Shown piece after piece: positions 30,753 through 41,942 of a stretch of 64,000 bases of DNA. Position 1 is the stretch's first letter; each line of letters opens with the position of its first letter. The notes beneath the pieces are model-generated. The model saw only the letters and a program-made list of their open reading frames with translations, made no database searches and was not told the DNA's origin. The stretch lies in assembly GCF_020509005.1 (NCBI RefSeq), contig NC_063020.1:3286001-3350000 (forward strand), in the 5' to 3' direction. This stretch comes from Fulvia fulva. Lineage: Eukaryota > Ascomycota > Dothideomycetes > Mycosphaerellales > Mycosphaerellaceae. A program made the position numbers and the translations under genes.

Positions 30753-33700
30753 ATGGCGGAGACAGAGAACAGCGTAGAGGCAGTGTCGAATGGCGATCAT
30801 GCCTTTGACATCTGGGAGGTGAGGCAGGTGCTACTGTCTAGCAGCACAAAGCGTCGGGCTGGCGAGCTTCACAGCATCCACGATCAGCTCGTGAGTCGAG
30901 GTAGGTGTAAGACTTCCCTCCAAGCATATGTTTCGGCCGTTTCTGACACGCAACTAGAAATCTCCATTTCTCAAGTCCCCGCTCTCTTGAACACATTCCT
31001 CGATACGCTCCCTCTCTACGTCGATACACGATCAAGGCAGGCAGTGGAGTCGTGTCTGTCTGCAATTGCCAGCGCAGAGGCCGCGCCGAAACTGCTTGCG
31101 CGCTTCGTGAAGAGCTTGGAGGATGAGTCGAAGAAAGTGGCCATTGCGCCAGCAAATGCATTCATCTTGATTCGGTGGAGCTCGCTGGTGTTACAACATG
31201 CGGCAAAGCAAAAAGAGCTGTGGGACGTGGCCGGGGAAATATCAACCCGGACACTCACCAACGCCTTGAACATCCTCTTCGCGTCGAAGCCAAAAGACAG
31301 CACCGTTGCGACCGCGCTCCGCGTAAGCAGAAGAGCCTTTCGAACAGTCCTCAAGGCACCTTTTGGCCCGGAAACGATTGGCGCATGCATCACGAGACTC
31401 TCCGCCAAAGCTGCCAGTCCAGCTCCCCAGAATGCTTTGCCGCTCGGCATCATCGCAGGCGTTTGCGCGCGAGTGGCAGGTCAGAAGTCAGTCGTGGAAG
31501 ACAAACGGCAGCACTACTGTGCATTCTACCTGAGAGAGTTCCTTGGGTCCAAAGTCCAGCTTCCGGTCTACATCAGCAATGCTCTGCACGACTTTTGGGA
31601 ATCATACGTGTCAGTGGAAGATCTCAAGAAGGACATCATACCGACTGTGGAGAAGTCGCTTCTGCGGGCACCAGAGGTCGTGCTGAACGATCTGGTGGCG
31701 CCTGTGGTATCCTCCCTACCCGCAGACCAGGACTTGTCTGACATACTCGCAAACAACCTCGTCAAGCCGCTGGTCTCAAACATCAAGTCTACAAATGCGA
31801 CAACTCGAGAAGGCGCTGTGCGAACGTTCAAAGCACTAGCACAGCGTTGCAAAGACGAGAAGCTGGTCGAGAAGGCCGCGGACGAGATCCTGACACCCCT
31901 GAAGACCAACAAAGTAACATCCGCTGATCAGCGCGTCCTGCATGCTGATATGCTCTCTGTACTGTCACCTTCATCGTCACTAGCGTCAAAAGTGCCCCAA
32001 GGACTTGTACCGGTAGCTGTCAAGGAAGGAAACGAGCCGGCGGCATCTGCCATCGTCAGCTGTATCGCAGTGTTCGTGCGGTATGCTCTTGAGCAGGGTG
32101 CGAAGGTTGACAACGCAACAATCGATGCATTCAATAAAGGCTTGGCTGAGAAACGCTTGCCAATGCGTCGCATCTGGGCACTGCACCTGGCTGAGATCGT
32201 TTCGTCAGTGACCCCAGAGACTCTAGCGAACGAGGCGACCACCTCCCTGTTCGATGCATGTGTGGGCAAGTTCATCGATGCCTTCAACGATGTTCACGCG
32301 AACCCGCTGCCAGCCGCACAAAACGGACAGGTGTCAGTGGCATGTGCGGCAACAGCCCTGTGCCTTGCGAGAGCACCTGGCATGCCAAATCTCAAGAACA
32401 CCTCTATCATCAAGAAAGCCAGCATCGCTAGTAAGGTCTTGGCGCTGGAACCGAAACCATCATTCTTGCTCAACCCTCGTGTATACACGAAGCTCGCCAC
32501 CAAGGAGGATCTCAAGTGGTTCCTGCGTGCCGTCAATGCTGTCTTCCCACGGTTGCAAACGGAGAACGGCCAGGACGCGCTATCAATTGCTTGGGCTCAA
32601 GCTCTCATCTTTCTCATTGCGTCAAGTGCCGTGCCTGCAGAAATCAAGAAAGAGGCTCTCGTAGCTCTGCAGACTCTCTACACCACAGCTCCTCGCGCTA
32701 CGGCTCAGATTGTTGTCAACGGCTTGTGGCAATGGTGCGAAGACCTCGAGCTTGAAAGCAAGGACAGCACCGCTGTAGCAGCCAAGTCAGGCAACGACAA
32801 ATTATTTAGAGTTGTGCGGGCGATATGTCTTGACTCAGAAGCTTTGTCGAAACTGAATGCCGATATCGAGAAGGAAGTGATCGAGACGCAACTGAGGGCA
32901 CTCTTGGTTCTCTGCAGACCACAACTGGTGCCGAAAGCACCGTGGATCGATATGTGTCTCCGAACCGGCACTGATCCTGGCACCATGGTGGAGAAGTCGT
33001 CACAGGACTGCCTGGTACGAATACTGGCGGTGACCGAGAATCCCGTTTGGCGACCACTTCCGGCTTTCCAGATGGCAGCATGTGCCGCCGCTGCTGACCT
33101 GGCTTTTGTTGCCCCTGAGACGATGACACCACTCCTTGTCGCACAAATATCGTTGGATCTAGATCTGAAACAGCTCAGCGATATTGGCCCGACTGAAGCA
33201 GCAATATCACGAACGCCCGAAGGAACAGCTTTCGTTGACGTGCTGTCGACGTCCAGCCAGACTCAGCAGATCAGCAAGAATGACAAAGACTACGAGATCC
33301 TGAAGTTTGAAGAAGAGCTACGAGCGCAGATCGCTTCGAAGAAAGGGCAGACCAAGAAGCTTACACCAGATGAACAGGCTAAAGTCAACGCCCAGCTCAA
33401 GAAAGAGTCCGAGATACGAAAGCAGGTCAGTGAAGTGGCTGATCGATTACGACGAGGTATCGGCATGATCACTGCGCTCGCGACAGGACCACCAACTGAG
33501 GCTGAGGCCTGGTTTGGCTCCTCTGTGAAGCTTCTCTTCGAGGTGATTCAAGCTGGCGCCGGCCTCATCCTTGGCGATGCTGCCTCAGTAGGCTACCTCC
33601 GTTGCTCTGAGAAGACCTCGACACGCCTTGGCCAGTTGCGACCTTTCGTCGGTGTCGCCACCTTGAGATCAGCCGGCATCACCATGCTGCCAGAGAATCT

Positions 33701-36700
33701 TCTCGCTGAACCTCTTGGAGATCTTGTCACTCGGTTGCTGTACAGGATTCGATTCCTCGGCGAGCAAAAACCGTTTGACACTGTCACTCTGAGTTATATC
33801 CTGTCACTGATCTTTTTGGTCTTGGAGAATGCAGGTGTCGATCGTGCTGCAGGTGAAGACGCTGACGAGCAGATCATTCTCGCTATCGAGTTCATGTCGT
33901 TCCACACACAAGCCTGCGAAGATCCTCGTCTGCCTCGAGAGAAGATCATCGCCACGCTCATCGCGGCAATGCAGCGTTATACTCAGCACTTCAGAGACAT
34001 CAAGGACTGCTTCGCCGACCTTTGTCGATGTGTCGCACCAAGCATGATCGCCACAGAGACTGACACTGCTGTCCGAGGTGTACTTGTTTCCGACACTTCC
34101 GTGCGTAATGCTGTGTTGCAGGCGATAAGTGCCGAACTCGAACTGGCAGATCGTGAGTTTTACGAAGAGATCTGGCTGGCTTGCCACGACGACGATGAGG
34201 AGAATGCTGGCATTGCACATGAGATCTGGGAAGAGAACGAGCTCAAAGTCGTGCCTGATGGTGCGATGCAGTGTCTGTCGTATCTTGAGTCGCTTGATCC
34301 ACAACTCAGACGTGCGGCTGCCAGAGCTGTCGCAGCTGCTGTCAAGCAGAATCCAGCCACGTTCCAAGACGTGCTCCAAGCACTACAAGTCCGCTACGCC
34401 GAAGCTGCGAAGCCTAGAAAACCAGAGCTCGACAAGTATGGAATGCCGCTCAAGAAGGACTTGTCGGATCCGTGGGAGGCCAGACATGGCTTCGCGTTGG
34501 CGTTCAAAGAAATGGCGGTCACCTTCCCAGCAGAGCAACTTCAGTCATTCCTAAACTTCCTGATACAGAATGGTCCGTTGGCTGATAAGAGTGTAACTGT
34601 ACGAGATGCCATGGTTGATGCAGCCACTGCGGTTGTATCAGCTCGGGGTAAGGAACTCGTAGAGCCACTGATGAAGCTTTGCGAGGATACGCTTGGCTCG
34701 AGCAGTAACTCGCAAACCCAGGATCTGGTCAATGAAGCCGTGGTCATTCTCTACGGCGCTCTGGCTAGACATTTACCAAAGGGCGATCAACGCATACCGA
34801 AGGTGGTCAATCGCTTACTGGACACGCTCAGTACACCATCGGAGTCTGTACAATATGCAGTAGCACAGTGCCTCCCACCACTTGTCCGAGCATCGATCGA
34901 TCAAGCAGGACAATATCTGCAGCAGACGCTGAACGATACCTTACATGCCAAGAAGTATGCAGCGCGTCGTGGTGCAGCATACGGTTTAGCTGGTATCGTC
35001 AAGGGCAGAGGTATCTCGATCTTGCGGGAAACCAGACTCCTGTCCACACTCAGGAGCGCGACCGAGAACAAGAAGGACCCGAATGAACGACAAGGTGCTT
35101 TCCTGGCCATCGAGCTGCTTTCATTGCTTCTGGGACGTGTCTTCGAGCCCTACGTGATTCAGCTTGTACCTCAGATGCTCTCCGGATTTGGCGATGCTAG
35201 CGCTGATGTGCGTGAAGCTTGTCTGGACGCAGCGAAGACGTGCTTCTCGTCGTTGAGCTCGTTCGGTGTCAAGCAAGTCTTGCCACAATTGCTAGATGGT
35301 CTTGACGAGCAGCAGTGGCGCAGCAAGAAAGGTGCTTGCGACTCGTTGGGCGCCATGGCATACCTCGACCCACAACAGCTTGCTGTCTCGCTGCCAGAGA
35401 TCATCCCTCCACTCACGGAGGTGCTCAATGACAGCCACAAAGAAGTGCGCTCCTCTGCCAATCGAAGCTTACAGCGATTCGGAGAAGTCATCAGCAACCC
35501 CGAAGTGAAGAGTCAGGTCAGCATATTGTTGAAGGCTCTCAGCGATCCTACAAAGTACACCGACGAAGCTCTTGACGCGCTCATCAAGGTCAACTTCATC
35601 CATTACCTCGATGCGCCATCACTCGCGCTCGTCGTTCGCATCTTGGAACGTGGTCTCGGCGACCGCTCTGCGACAAAGCGAAAAGCGGCTCAGATCATTG
35701 GCAGTCTGGCACATCTCACGGAAAAGAGAGATCTCACAGCACATCTACCGATCCTTGTCGCCGGCCTACGAGTGGCAGTGGTCGATCCGGTGCCTACCAC
35801 TCGTGCCACTGCTTCGAAGGCATTGGGTTCTACGATCGAGAAGCTCGGCGAGGATGCGCTGCCAGATCTCATCCCAAGCCTCATGTCCACACTCAAGTCC
35901 GATTCTGGTGCTGGTGATCGTCTTGGTTCTGCCCAGGCACTGTCTGAAGTGCTTGCCGGTCTTGGTACGAGCAGACTTGAGGAGACTTTGCCAACTATCA
36001 TGCAGAACGTGTCCAGCTCCAAGGCATCTGTGCGCGAGGGCTTCATGTCGCTGTTCATCTTCTTGCCGGCGTGCTTCGGTAACAGCTTCGCGAACTACCT
36101 CAACCGGATCATTCCACCCATTCTCGCAGGTCTGGCAGACGATGTCGAGTCCATCCGCGAGACAGCCCTTCGCGCTGGTCGCCTGCTTGTCAAGAACTTT
36201 GCAGCTCGCTCCGTTGATCTCTTGCTTCCTGAGCTTGAGCGTGGTCTTGCTGATGACAGCTACCGCATTCGTCTCAGCTCTGTCGAATTGGTCGGTGACC
36301 TCCTGTTTAACCTTACCGGAATCAGTGGCAAGGCCGAAGCCGAAGACATCGAGGAAGGTGCTAACGAAGCCGGCCAATCTCTTCTCGAGATTCTTGGCGA
36401 GGAGAAGCGCAACAGAGTGCTCTCTGCGTTGTACATCTGCCGCTGCGATACTTCTGGCCTGGTTCGTACATCTGCCATGAACGTGTGGAAGGCTCTTGTT
36501 TCATCGCCGCGGACACTGCGTGAGCTTGTGCCAACGCTCACGCAACTTCTCATCCGGAGATTGGCTAGCTCCAACCCAGAGCAAAAGGTCATTGCTGGTA
36601 ATGCTCTCGGCGAACTTATTAGGAAAGCCGGAGAAGGCGTACTCGCAACACTTCTACCCACCCTTGAGGAAGGTCTGCAGACCTCGACAGATACCGATGC

Positions 36701-38867
36701 CAGAGAAGGTATCTGTATTGCCCTGCGTGAGCTCATCAGTGCAGCAACACCAGAGTCGCTCGAAGACTACGAAAAGACTCTCATCTCTGTGGTCCGCACT
36801 GCACTGGTTGACTCAAACGAAGACGTCAGAGAGGCTGCAGCTGAGGCGTTCGACAGCTTGCAGAAGATCTTGGGCAAGCGTGCGGTCGACCAGGTTCTAC
36901 CACATCTGCTGAACCTACTGAGATCAGAAGAGGACAAGGACAACGCGCTCTCTGCTCTGCTCACCCTCCTTACAGAGACATCAAGATCGAACATCATCCT
37001 GCCGAACTTGCTTCCTACGCTACTCACATCGCCTATCTCAGGCTTCAATGCTAGAGCACTGGCATCACTCGCGGAAGTCGCCAGCTCCGCCATGACAAGA
37101 AGACTGCCGAACATTCTGAACTCACTCATGGACAACAAGATTGCCACCAAAGACATGGACGTTAGATCAGATCTTGATGCAGCATTCAATTCCATCCTGC
37201 TGTCTGTTGACGAATATGATGGCCTTAACACCATGATGAGCGTTATGCTTGCTATGGCTAAGCACGACGACCATCGCCGACGCGCAGCTGCTGATCTTCA
37301 CCTGGCCAAGTTCTTTTCGGAAACTGACATTGACTTCTCGAGATACTACCCAGACATCATTCGAGCGTTGCTTATTGCCTTCGATGATAGTGACAACGAA
37401 GTCGTCAAGGCAGCCTGGTCCGCACTTGATGCTTTGATGAAGAAGCTTCGCAAGGAGGAGATGGAGTCTCTTGTCGTGTCGACAAGACAGACTCTCAACC
37501 AGGTGGGTGTTGCTGGACACGCTCTGCCAGGATTCTCTCTACCAAAGGGCATCAACGCCATTCTGCCAATTTTCTTGCAAGGTTTGATGAATGGCTCAGC
37601 CGAGCAGAGAACACAGGCCGCGCTTGCCATCTCGGACCTCATCGACCGTACAGCGGCGGATGGCCTACGACCATTCGTCACACAGATCACCGGTCCACTC
37701 ATCCGTGTTGTGTCAGAGCGATCTACCGAGCTCAAAGCGGCTATCCTGCTGACGCTGAACAACTTGCTGGAGAAGATCCCGACGTTCCTCAAGCCGTTCT
37801 TGCCACAGCTTCAGCGCACGTTTGCAAAGTCACTAGCAGACCCTTCAAGCGAGGTCCTCCGGTCACGAGCTGCGAAGGCGCTCGGCACGCTGATTACCAT
37901 GACGCCGCGTATCGATCCGCTCATTGCTGAACTCGTCACTGGATCGAAGACAACAGACATGGGCGTCAAGAATGCTATACTGAAAGCACTGTACGAGGTG
38001 GTGAGCAAAGCTGGTGCCAACATGAATGACGTGTCACGGAACTCCATTCTCGGCCTCATCGATTCTGACTCGGGCGACTCTGATGATGCCCTTGACATTA
38101 CATACGCCAAGCTGCTCGGCGCATTGATCAAGGTCCTGCCTACGGATACGCAGACCGAGCTTATCAAGAGTCGTGTACTCAGGAAGGATTTCTCGCACGC
38201 ATCCATCCTGGCACTTAACGCTGTGCTACTAGATGCACCGGAGACCTTGACCACTTCGCTCGACGACATCACCCGCACGATCATCGCTCAAGGTATCCGC
38301 AACAGGGAACCCTTCATCGCCGACAATGCTGTCCTCGCATCAGGCAAGTACCTCCTTTCAGATGCTGGCAACAAGACGTATGAAGGCACGAAACCAATCT
38401 TCGAGACTTTCGCCGATTACGTCCTTCCCGGTGCTCCAGTCGACACCCGTCGCCTCATTCTCGTTGTGATTCGCACCGTCTCTCGCGAGAACAACGAGCT
38501 CATCCGTCCTCATCTGGCTCTCCTCGTCCCAGCCATCTTCAAGGGTGTGCGCGATCCTGTTATTCCCGTCAAGCTCTCGGCGGAAGCTGCGTTCTTGTCC
38601 ATCTTCCAGGTCGTGGAAGAGGAGAGTGCGGTATTTGACAAGTTCATGCAGGGTCCTGGGGCGAGCTTGGGTCCGGGTGAGAAGAGAAGCATGCAGGAGT
38701 ACTTCAAGCGTATTGCGCTGAGGTTGAGCAGTCAGGCTAGAGAGAGGAAGGAGGCAGAAGGTGGTGCTGGAGGTCTCGGCTTGAGTAGTGATGAGCAGGA
38801 GGATGTGAGGGAGGTGTGGAGTATTGGCAAGGTGGATTTGGGAGAAGGGAACTTTGCGGATGAGTAG
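30753..38867 (+). CDS. gcn1: Translational activator GCN1 (HEAT-repeat ribosome sensor)
   Basis: Start at ATG 30753 (MAETENSVEAVSNGDH). A stop-free 57-nt intron, 30901-30957 (GTAGGT...ACTAG), interrupts the N terminus. Splicing gives LVSREISISQVPALL and 2685 aa, against about 2670 for yeast Gcn1. An alternative donor at 30891 breaks the frame. Nearly the whole protein is HEAT repeats. The middle includes the eEF3-like stretch (QWRSKKGACDSLGAMAYLDP, then LPEIIPPLTEVLNDSHKEVR), and the C-terminal third includes the region that binds the Gcn2 RWD domain in yeast. It senses stalled or colliding ribosomes with uncharged tRNA and activates Gcn2. The 8-kb frame shows no lesion. Confidence 0.96.
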   Translation: MAETENSVEAVSNGDHAFDIWEVRQVLLSSSTKRRAGELHSIHDQLVSRGRCKTSLQAYVSAVSDTQLEISISQVPALLNTFLDTLPLYVDTRSRQAVESCLSAIASAEAAPKLLARFVKSLEDESKKVAIAPANAFILIRWSSLVLQHAAKQKELWDVAGEISTRTLTNALNILFASKPKDSTVATALRVSRRAFRTVLKAPFGPETIGACITRLSAKAASPAPQNALPLGIIAGVCARVAGQKSVVEDKRQHYCAFYLREFLGSKVQLPVYISNALHDFWESYVSVEDLKKDIIPTVEKSLLRAPEVVLNDLVAPVVSSLPADQDLSDILANNLVKPLVSNIKSTNATTREGAVRTFKALAQRCKDEKLVEKAADEILTPLKTNKVTSADQRVLHADMLSVLSPSSSLASKVPQGLVPVAVKEGNEPAASAIVSCIAVFVRYALEQGAKVDNATIDAFNKGLAEKRLPMRRIWALHLAEIVSSVTPETLANEATTSLFDACVGKFIDAFNDVHANPLPAAQNGQVSVACAATALCLARAPGMPNLKNTSIIKKASIASKVLALEPKPSFLLNPRVYTKLATKEDLKWFLRAVNAVFPRLQTENGQDALSIAWAQALIFLIASSAVPAEIKKEALVALQTLYTTAPRATAQIVVNGLWQWCEDLELESKDSTAVAAKSGNDKLFRVVRAICLDSEALSKLNADIEKEVIETQLRALLVLCRPQLVPKAPWIDMCLRTGTDPGTMVEKSSQDCLVRILAVTENPVWRPLPAFQMAACAAAADLAFVAPETMTPLLVAQISLDLDLKQLSDIGPTEAAISRTPEGTAFVDVLSTSSQTQQISKNDKDYEILKFEEELRAQIASKKGQTKKLTPDEQAKVNAQLKKESEIRKQVSEVADRLRRGIGMITALATGPPTEAEAWFGSSVKLLFEVIQAGAGLILGDAASVGYLRCSEKTSTRLGQLRPFVGVATLRSAGITMLPENLLAEPLGDLVTRLLYRIRFLGEQKPFDTVTLSYILSLIFLVLENAGVDRAAGEDADEQIILAIEFMSFHTQACEDPRLPREKIIATLIAAMQRYTQHFRDIKDCFADLCRCVAPSMIATETDTAVRGVLVSDTSVRNAVLQAISAELELADREFYEEIWLACHDDDEENAGIAHEIWEENELKVVPDGAMQCLSYLESLDPQLRRAAARAVAAAVKQNPATFQDVLQALQVRYAEAAKPRKPELDKYGMPLKKDLSDPWEARHGFALAFKEMAVTFPAEQLQSFLNFLIQNGPLADKSVTVRDAMVDAATAVVSARGKELVEPLMKLCEDTLGSSSNSQTQDLVNEAVVILYGALARHLPKGDQRIPKVVNRLLDTLSTPSESVQYAVAQCLPPLVRASIDQAGQYLQQTLNDTLHAKKYAARRGAAYGLAGIVKGRGISILRETRLLSTLRSATENKKDPNERQGAFLAIELLSLLLGRVFEPYVIQLVPQMLSGFGDASADVREACLDAAKTCFSSLSSFGVKQVLPQLLDGLDEQQWRSKKGACDSLGAMAYLDPQQLAVSLPEIIPPLTEVLNDSHKEVRSSANRSLQRFGEVISNPEVKSQVSILLKALSDPTKYTDEALDALIKVNFIHYLDAPSLALVVRILERGLGDRSATKRKAAQIIGSLAHLTEKRDLTAHLPILVAGLRVAVVDPVPTTRATASKALGSTIEKLGEDALPDLIPSLMSTLKSDSGAGDRLGSAQALSEVLAGLGTSRLEETLPTIMQNVSSSKASVREGFMSLFIFLPACFGNSFANYLNRIIPPILAGLADDVESIRETALRAGRLLVKNFAARSVDLLLPELERGLADDSYRIRLSSVELVGDLLFNLTGISGKAEAEDIEEGANEAGQSLLEILGEEKRNRVLSALYICRCDTSGLVRTSAMNVWKALVSSPRTLRELVPTLTQLLIRRLASSNPEQKVIAGNALGELIRKAGEGVLATLLPTLEEGLQTSTDTDAREGICIALRELISAATPESLEDYEKTLISVVRTALVDSNEDVREAAAEAFDSLQKILGKRAVDQVLPHLLNLLRSEEDKDNALSALLTLLTETSRSNIILPNLLPTLLTSPISGFNARALASLAEVASSAMTRRLPNILNSLMDNKIATKDMDVRSDLDAAFNSILLSVDEYDGLNTMMSVMLAMAKHDDHRRRAAADLHLAKFFSETDIDFSRYYPDIIRALLIAFDDSDNEVVKAAWSALDALMKKLRKEEMESLVVSTRQTLNQVGVAGHALPGFSLPKGINAILPIFLQGLMNGSAEQRTQAALAISDLIDRTAADGLRPFVTQITGPLIRVVSERSTELKAAILLTLNNLLEKIPTFLKPFLPQLQRTFAKSLADPSSEVLRSRAAKALGTLITMTPRIDPLIAELVTGSKTTDMGVKNAILKALYEVVSKAGANMNDVSRNSILGLIDSDSGDSDDALDITYAKLLGALIKVLPTDTQTELIKSRVLRKDFSHASILALNAVLLDAPETLTTSLDDITRTIIAQGIRNREPFIADNAVLASGKYLLSDAGNKTYEGTKPIFETFADYVLPGAPVDTRRLILVVIRTVSRENNELIRPHLALLVPAIFKGVRDPVIPVKLSAEAAFLSIFQVVEEESAVFDKFMQGPGASLGPGEKRSMQEYFKRIALRLSSQARERKEAEGGAGGLGLSSDEQEDVREVWSIGKVDLGEGNFADE

Positions 38868-39000
38868 AAGAGTAGTGCGAGGAGCACCCCAATATGAACA
38901 TATTGATGTTGACCAATTAGATCGCTGTTTGCATGCTGCAGACATGCAGATCTGGAATCAGAGTCCCCTCAATGCCGCTCATGTGCCTGATGTATAGTCT

Positions 39001-39984
39001 TCACTCCATCACATGACCTCGTTGCCTAGCACGATACTCCCGCTGCCAACGCCCAACTACCGCGTGTAATGGGTGAGCTTGCATGGCACGATATCTTAAC
39101 AACATCTGTTCGTCCTCGGCCTCGCTTGGTGGCGTGCCAGCCAAGATCGCATCCGCCCAATCCTCCGCCATAGCCAACTCAACCTGGACCCGATGCTCTC
39201 GAAACACCTCGAACCATGTGATGCTCTCGGACTGGCTCTGACCTCGCTCGATTCAGCATTCAATGCCGGGGAGGATGTCTCCGAGATGGGCGGCCATCTT
39301 GAAACCTCGCCCCTCCGGGACGGTGCGAGAGAGGAAGGCCTCGACGACTGCAACTGCGATTTGCTTGACCTTTGCTATGATGCGGCGGGACTCGGTGATC
39401 ATGTTGAAAGTTCCGTTTAGAGGCCTCAGTGGGTTGACGTAGTTGTCTCTGAGGAGTGCGCTGTGGATGTATCGGACTGTGGATGTTTCCGGTGACGAAG
39501 ATTTTGATATTGGTCGGCATCTTCATGAGAGGGTACCAGATCTCGTAGTTGCCGAGAACCTTTTGCTTGACCATGATGTGTAACGTTTCGCATCTCGAAG
39601 CGTTGCTGTTAAGGAAGCAAGCGAGCGCAGTGAGGAAACCTTGAACAGTGGCAGCAATGATGACCTCGATCTTGATGTTGATCCGTGTGACCTCAAGCAT
39701 GGCTTGCGGGAGGATGCCGTAGATCTGGCCCATAGAGGGAACTTGCCTGATAACCTTGTCTGGGTGTGAAGAGCGATCGGATCCCACCAGACGGTCCGTG
39801 GAGTTGAGACGGAGACGTCGAATGACATACTTCTCACTTCCTCGAGCACCTGGCGACATGTCTGAAGAAGCGCGTATGGATTCTCGAGGCGTAAAGCCTC
39901 CTCGTAGATGCGGTTGCGCAGCTCGGCAGGAAGTTTGAGCAAGCCGGTTCGGCCGTTGTCAGCATGCGCGTTCGCCATCGTCAT
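39001..39984 (-). pseudogene. 2EXR/F-box-like pseudogene with two frameshifts and a stop
   Basis: It opens at ATG 39984 (MTMANAHADNGRTG) with the signature LLKLPAELRNRIYEEALRL and LLQTCRQVLEEVRSM. At about 39760 coding moves to a second frame (VPSMGQIYGILPQAMLEVTRI and CETLHIMVKQKVLGNYEIWY). At about 39490 it moves to a third (ETSTVRYIHSALLRDNYVN and FKMAAHLGDILPGIEC). This third frame meets TGA at 39253-39255 and continues past it (SITWFEVFREHRVQVEL and WADAILAGTPPSEAEDEQM) to TGA 39001. There is no room for introns at either shift. A CACAC run near 39767 suggests a 2-bp slippage at the first. The restored product would be about 325 residues. Assembly error is an alternative, but three lesions favour real decay. 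Confidence 0.8.
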
Positions 39985-40399
39985 GTTGGGAGACACTCTG
40001 GTGAAGGTGACGAGATTTGCTCAAACGTGTGGTATTTATGATGGGAAGTGTGTGTGCTGAGGATTGAGCCCGAAGTCTCGCGGCGAAAGAGCCCCACATT
40101 GTGCTGAGCTTGGACATGTGAAGCGCCAAGGCCTCACGCTCGGGTGCATATAGGTAAGTACGTCATAACAGGATCGTGTCTTTGACCTGGCGATTCACTA
40201 ATGCAGAGAGAGAGAGAAATGTATCAACGTGCAAATTCGCTAGCTCATATGTGCTGACTTTACAGTTCTATGGATCACCACCTCCCGGAAGCCAACATGC
40301 GTGTGCTGTGTGGTAGGTCTACGTCGACGTCCACAGTCAACTCGCATATCCCTTCGCAGTTTTAAGCCATGCCAAAACTTACTCTACAACATGGCACGC
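39985..40399. other. Intergenic 415 bp
   Basis: It lies upstream of the 2EXR-like pseudogene. A short (AG)n microsatellite sits near 40205-40217. Confidence 0.5.
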
Positions 40400-40765
40400 T
40401 CAGTCTCCAAGTGTCGAGATGTCCTTGCCCTCTGCATCAAGACGCTTGATTAGCTCATCCAGCTCTTGCTGAACTGCATCGTCCCAGTTGTCTAACTCGT
40501 CCCACTGCATTCGCTTGAATTTCCATTCTTCAAACCAATCACCTATATCTCGCGCGCTCATGTTTGCACCACCATCACTGTTCTCGAGGAAGAGCTTGTA
40601 TGCCTCGCCATGGATCTTTCTGCACGTGCGAAGGAGCGCCACCGCACCAACGTGTCCAGCTTTGCGATTGTGATATAGTGCCTGCTCGTAGATTCGGTTC
40701 CTCAGCTCCGCCGGCAATGCGAGAAGGCGCGAGGACGTGGTGGTGGTGGTTGTAGAACTCGCCAT
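40400..40765 (-). CDS. Small 2EXR/F-box-like protein
   Basis: Single exon, 121 aa from ATG 40765. After a Thr/Ser-rich start comes LLALPAELRNRIYEQALYH, then VALLRTCRKIHGEAYKLFLEN, the two conserved blocks of this family. The C terminus is acidic and helical (WDELDNWDDAVQQELDELIKR). It is much shorter than usual members (200-350 aa), so it may be a minimal version or a truncated copy that kept an open frame. It lies next to a pseudogene of the same family (39001-39984) in the same orientation, suggesting local duplication. Function unknown. Confidence 0.65.
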   Translation of the reverse strand: MASSTTTTTTSSRLLALPAELRNRIYEQALYHNRKAGHVGAVALLRTCRKIHGEAYKLFLENSDGGANMSARDIGDWFEEWKFKRMQWDELDNWDDAVQQELDELIKRLDAEGKDISTLGD

Positions 40766-41942
40766 TGTGTAAGAATCTGTGTTGTCGAGTTTCTTTGTGT
40801 GATGGAAGAGTCTCGAGGACCAAGTCGAGATTTTGTGAGAATGCCAAGTAATCGCTCCCTAGAAGTCCGTCCGTGCGTTGTGGTTCCAGTCAGTGAATAC
40901 TTCCAGCCTAGCAATCACCTCCTGGATGGGTACCGAGTTGTCCCTGTCCTAGAGGTTCCACTGGGATCGACGGTAACATTCGCTTCTACCGTAGCAGAAC
41001 GAAGGCAGACCTTTGTGCGCACAGAGGTATCTCAGCGTAGTCTTATCTGAGCAGCACATCGCATCGGCCACTTCAACATTCGTCAGGAGCTTCACGTCCT
41101 TATGACCAGCTTAATCATTGTCAACACTAGTAATGGTTTGGTCACTGTTGCCACCAGTGAATCGCAGCTGGCTTTATGGAGGAGCACCGGGTTCGCATTT
41201 CTGACGTGATAGAGCCTCCAAGGGGATCTATCTTCTCATTAGCAGAACCCAAAGCGGAAGACAAACACCTCGCACCACCCACAACGGCACGAGCCTTCAC
41301 ACATCTCCAACGGCCCCTCCCGCCCCTTCCTATACATTGCACTAAAATTTTCCATCAGCCAATCAAGCAAACCAGAACCCTCGACGTAAAACAGCAAACC
41401 CCATCCCGCAGCCAAACGCCTGCGCAAACAACGAACGTTACTGGTCCTCAAGTAGGACTCGAGTTCAATCCCCAGTGTTGCAACTTGTATAAATCCAGAG
41501 TAGATGCGAGAGAGTCCTTGACACAGTGCACTACTTAGGATGGTTGTTGGGGTTCGAGTTTCTTGTCCTGCCATTGAATTGGTGGGTTTTCTTTTTGCAA
41601 GTCTGATGGGCTTCAGGTTTCGAGGCGCGGTCGGACAGGGGGCCTGGCGGATGCTGGTGTTATTCTTGGGGCTTGCCATCAATGGTGATGTTGTTTTTGC
41701 TTTGCGGTCTTGGTGAGCCCTCAAGGTCTGAGTGCGGCCGCATGGGAGGCAAGTGTCGTTGTTCTTTCTGGACTTTGGAAATGCTCATGGTTAACGCGCA
41801 TTGGCTCGATCGCAACCCGTGGGGGCATTTGCAGGGATGGGCGAACACCGCATCACCTTCGAGCTAGAGAGGTCAGCAGAACACAGGTAGATGTCAGCAG
41901 GATCAACACGATGAATTGAAATGTTACAACCTCACGCTATCC
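40766..41942. other. Intergenic 1.18 kb
   Basis: No gene is supported. Frames at 41142-41724 on both strands lack domains. A T-loop-like GAGTTCAATCC at 41460-41470 was examined as a tRNA and rejected. Confidence 0.45.

Noticed and set aside
30891..30957. GCN1 intron starting at the stronger-looking GTGAGT donor
   Set aside because: It shifts the frame and loses the conserved EISISQVPALL continuation; the 57-nt intron keeps it.
41430..41490. Possible tRNA from the T-loop-like GAGTTCAATCC
   Set aside because: The flanking bases do not form a T stem, no A box lies at the right distance upstream, and the acceptor ends do not pair.
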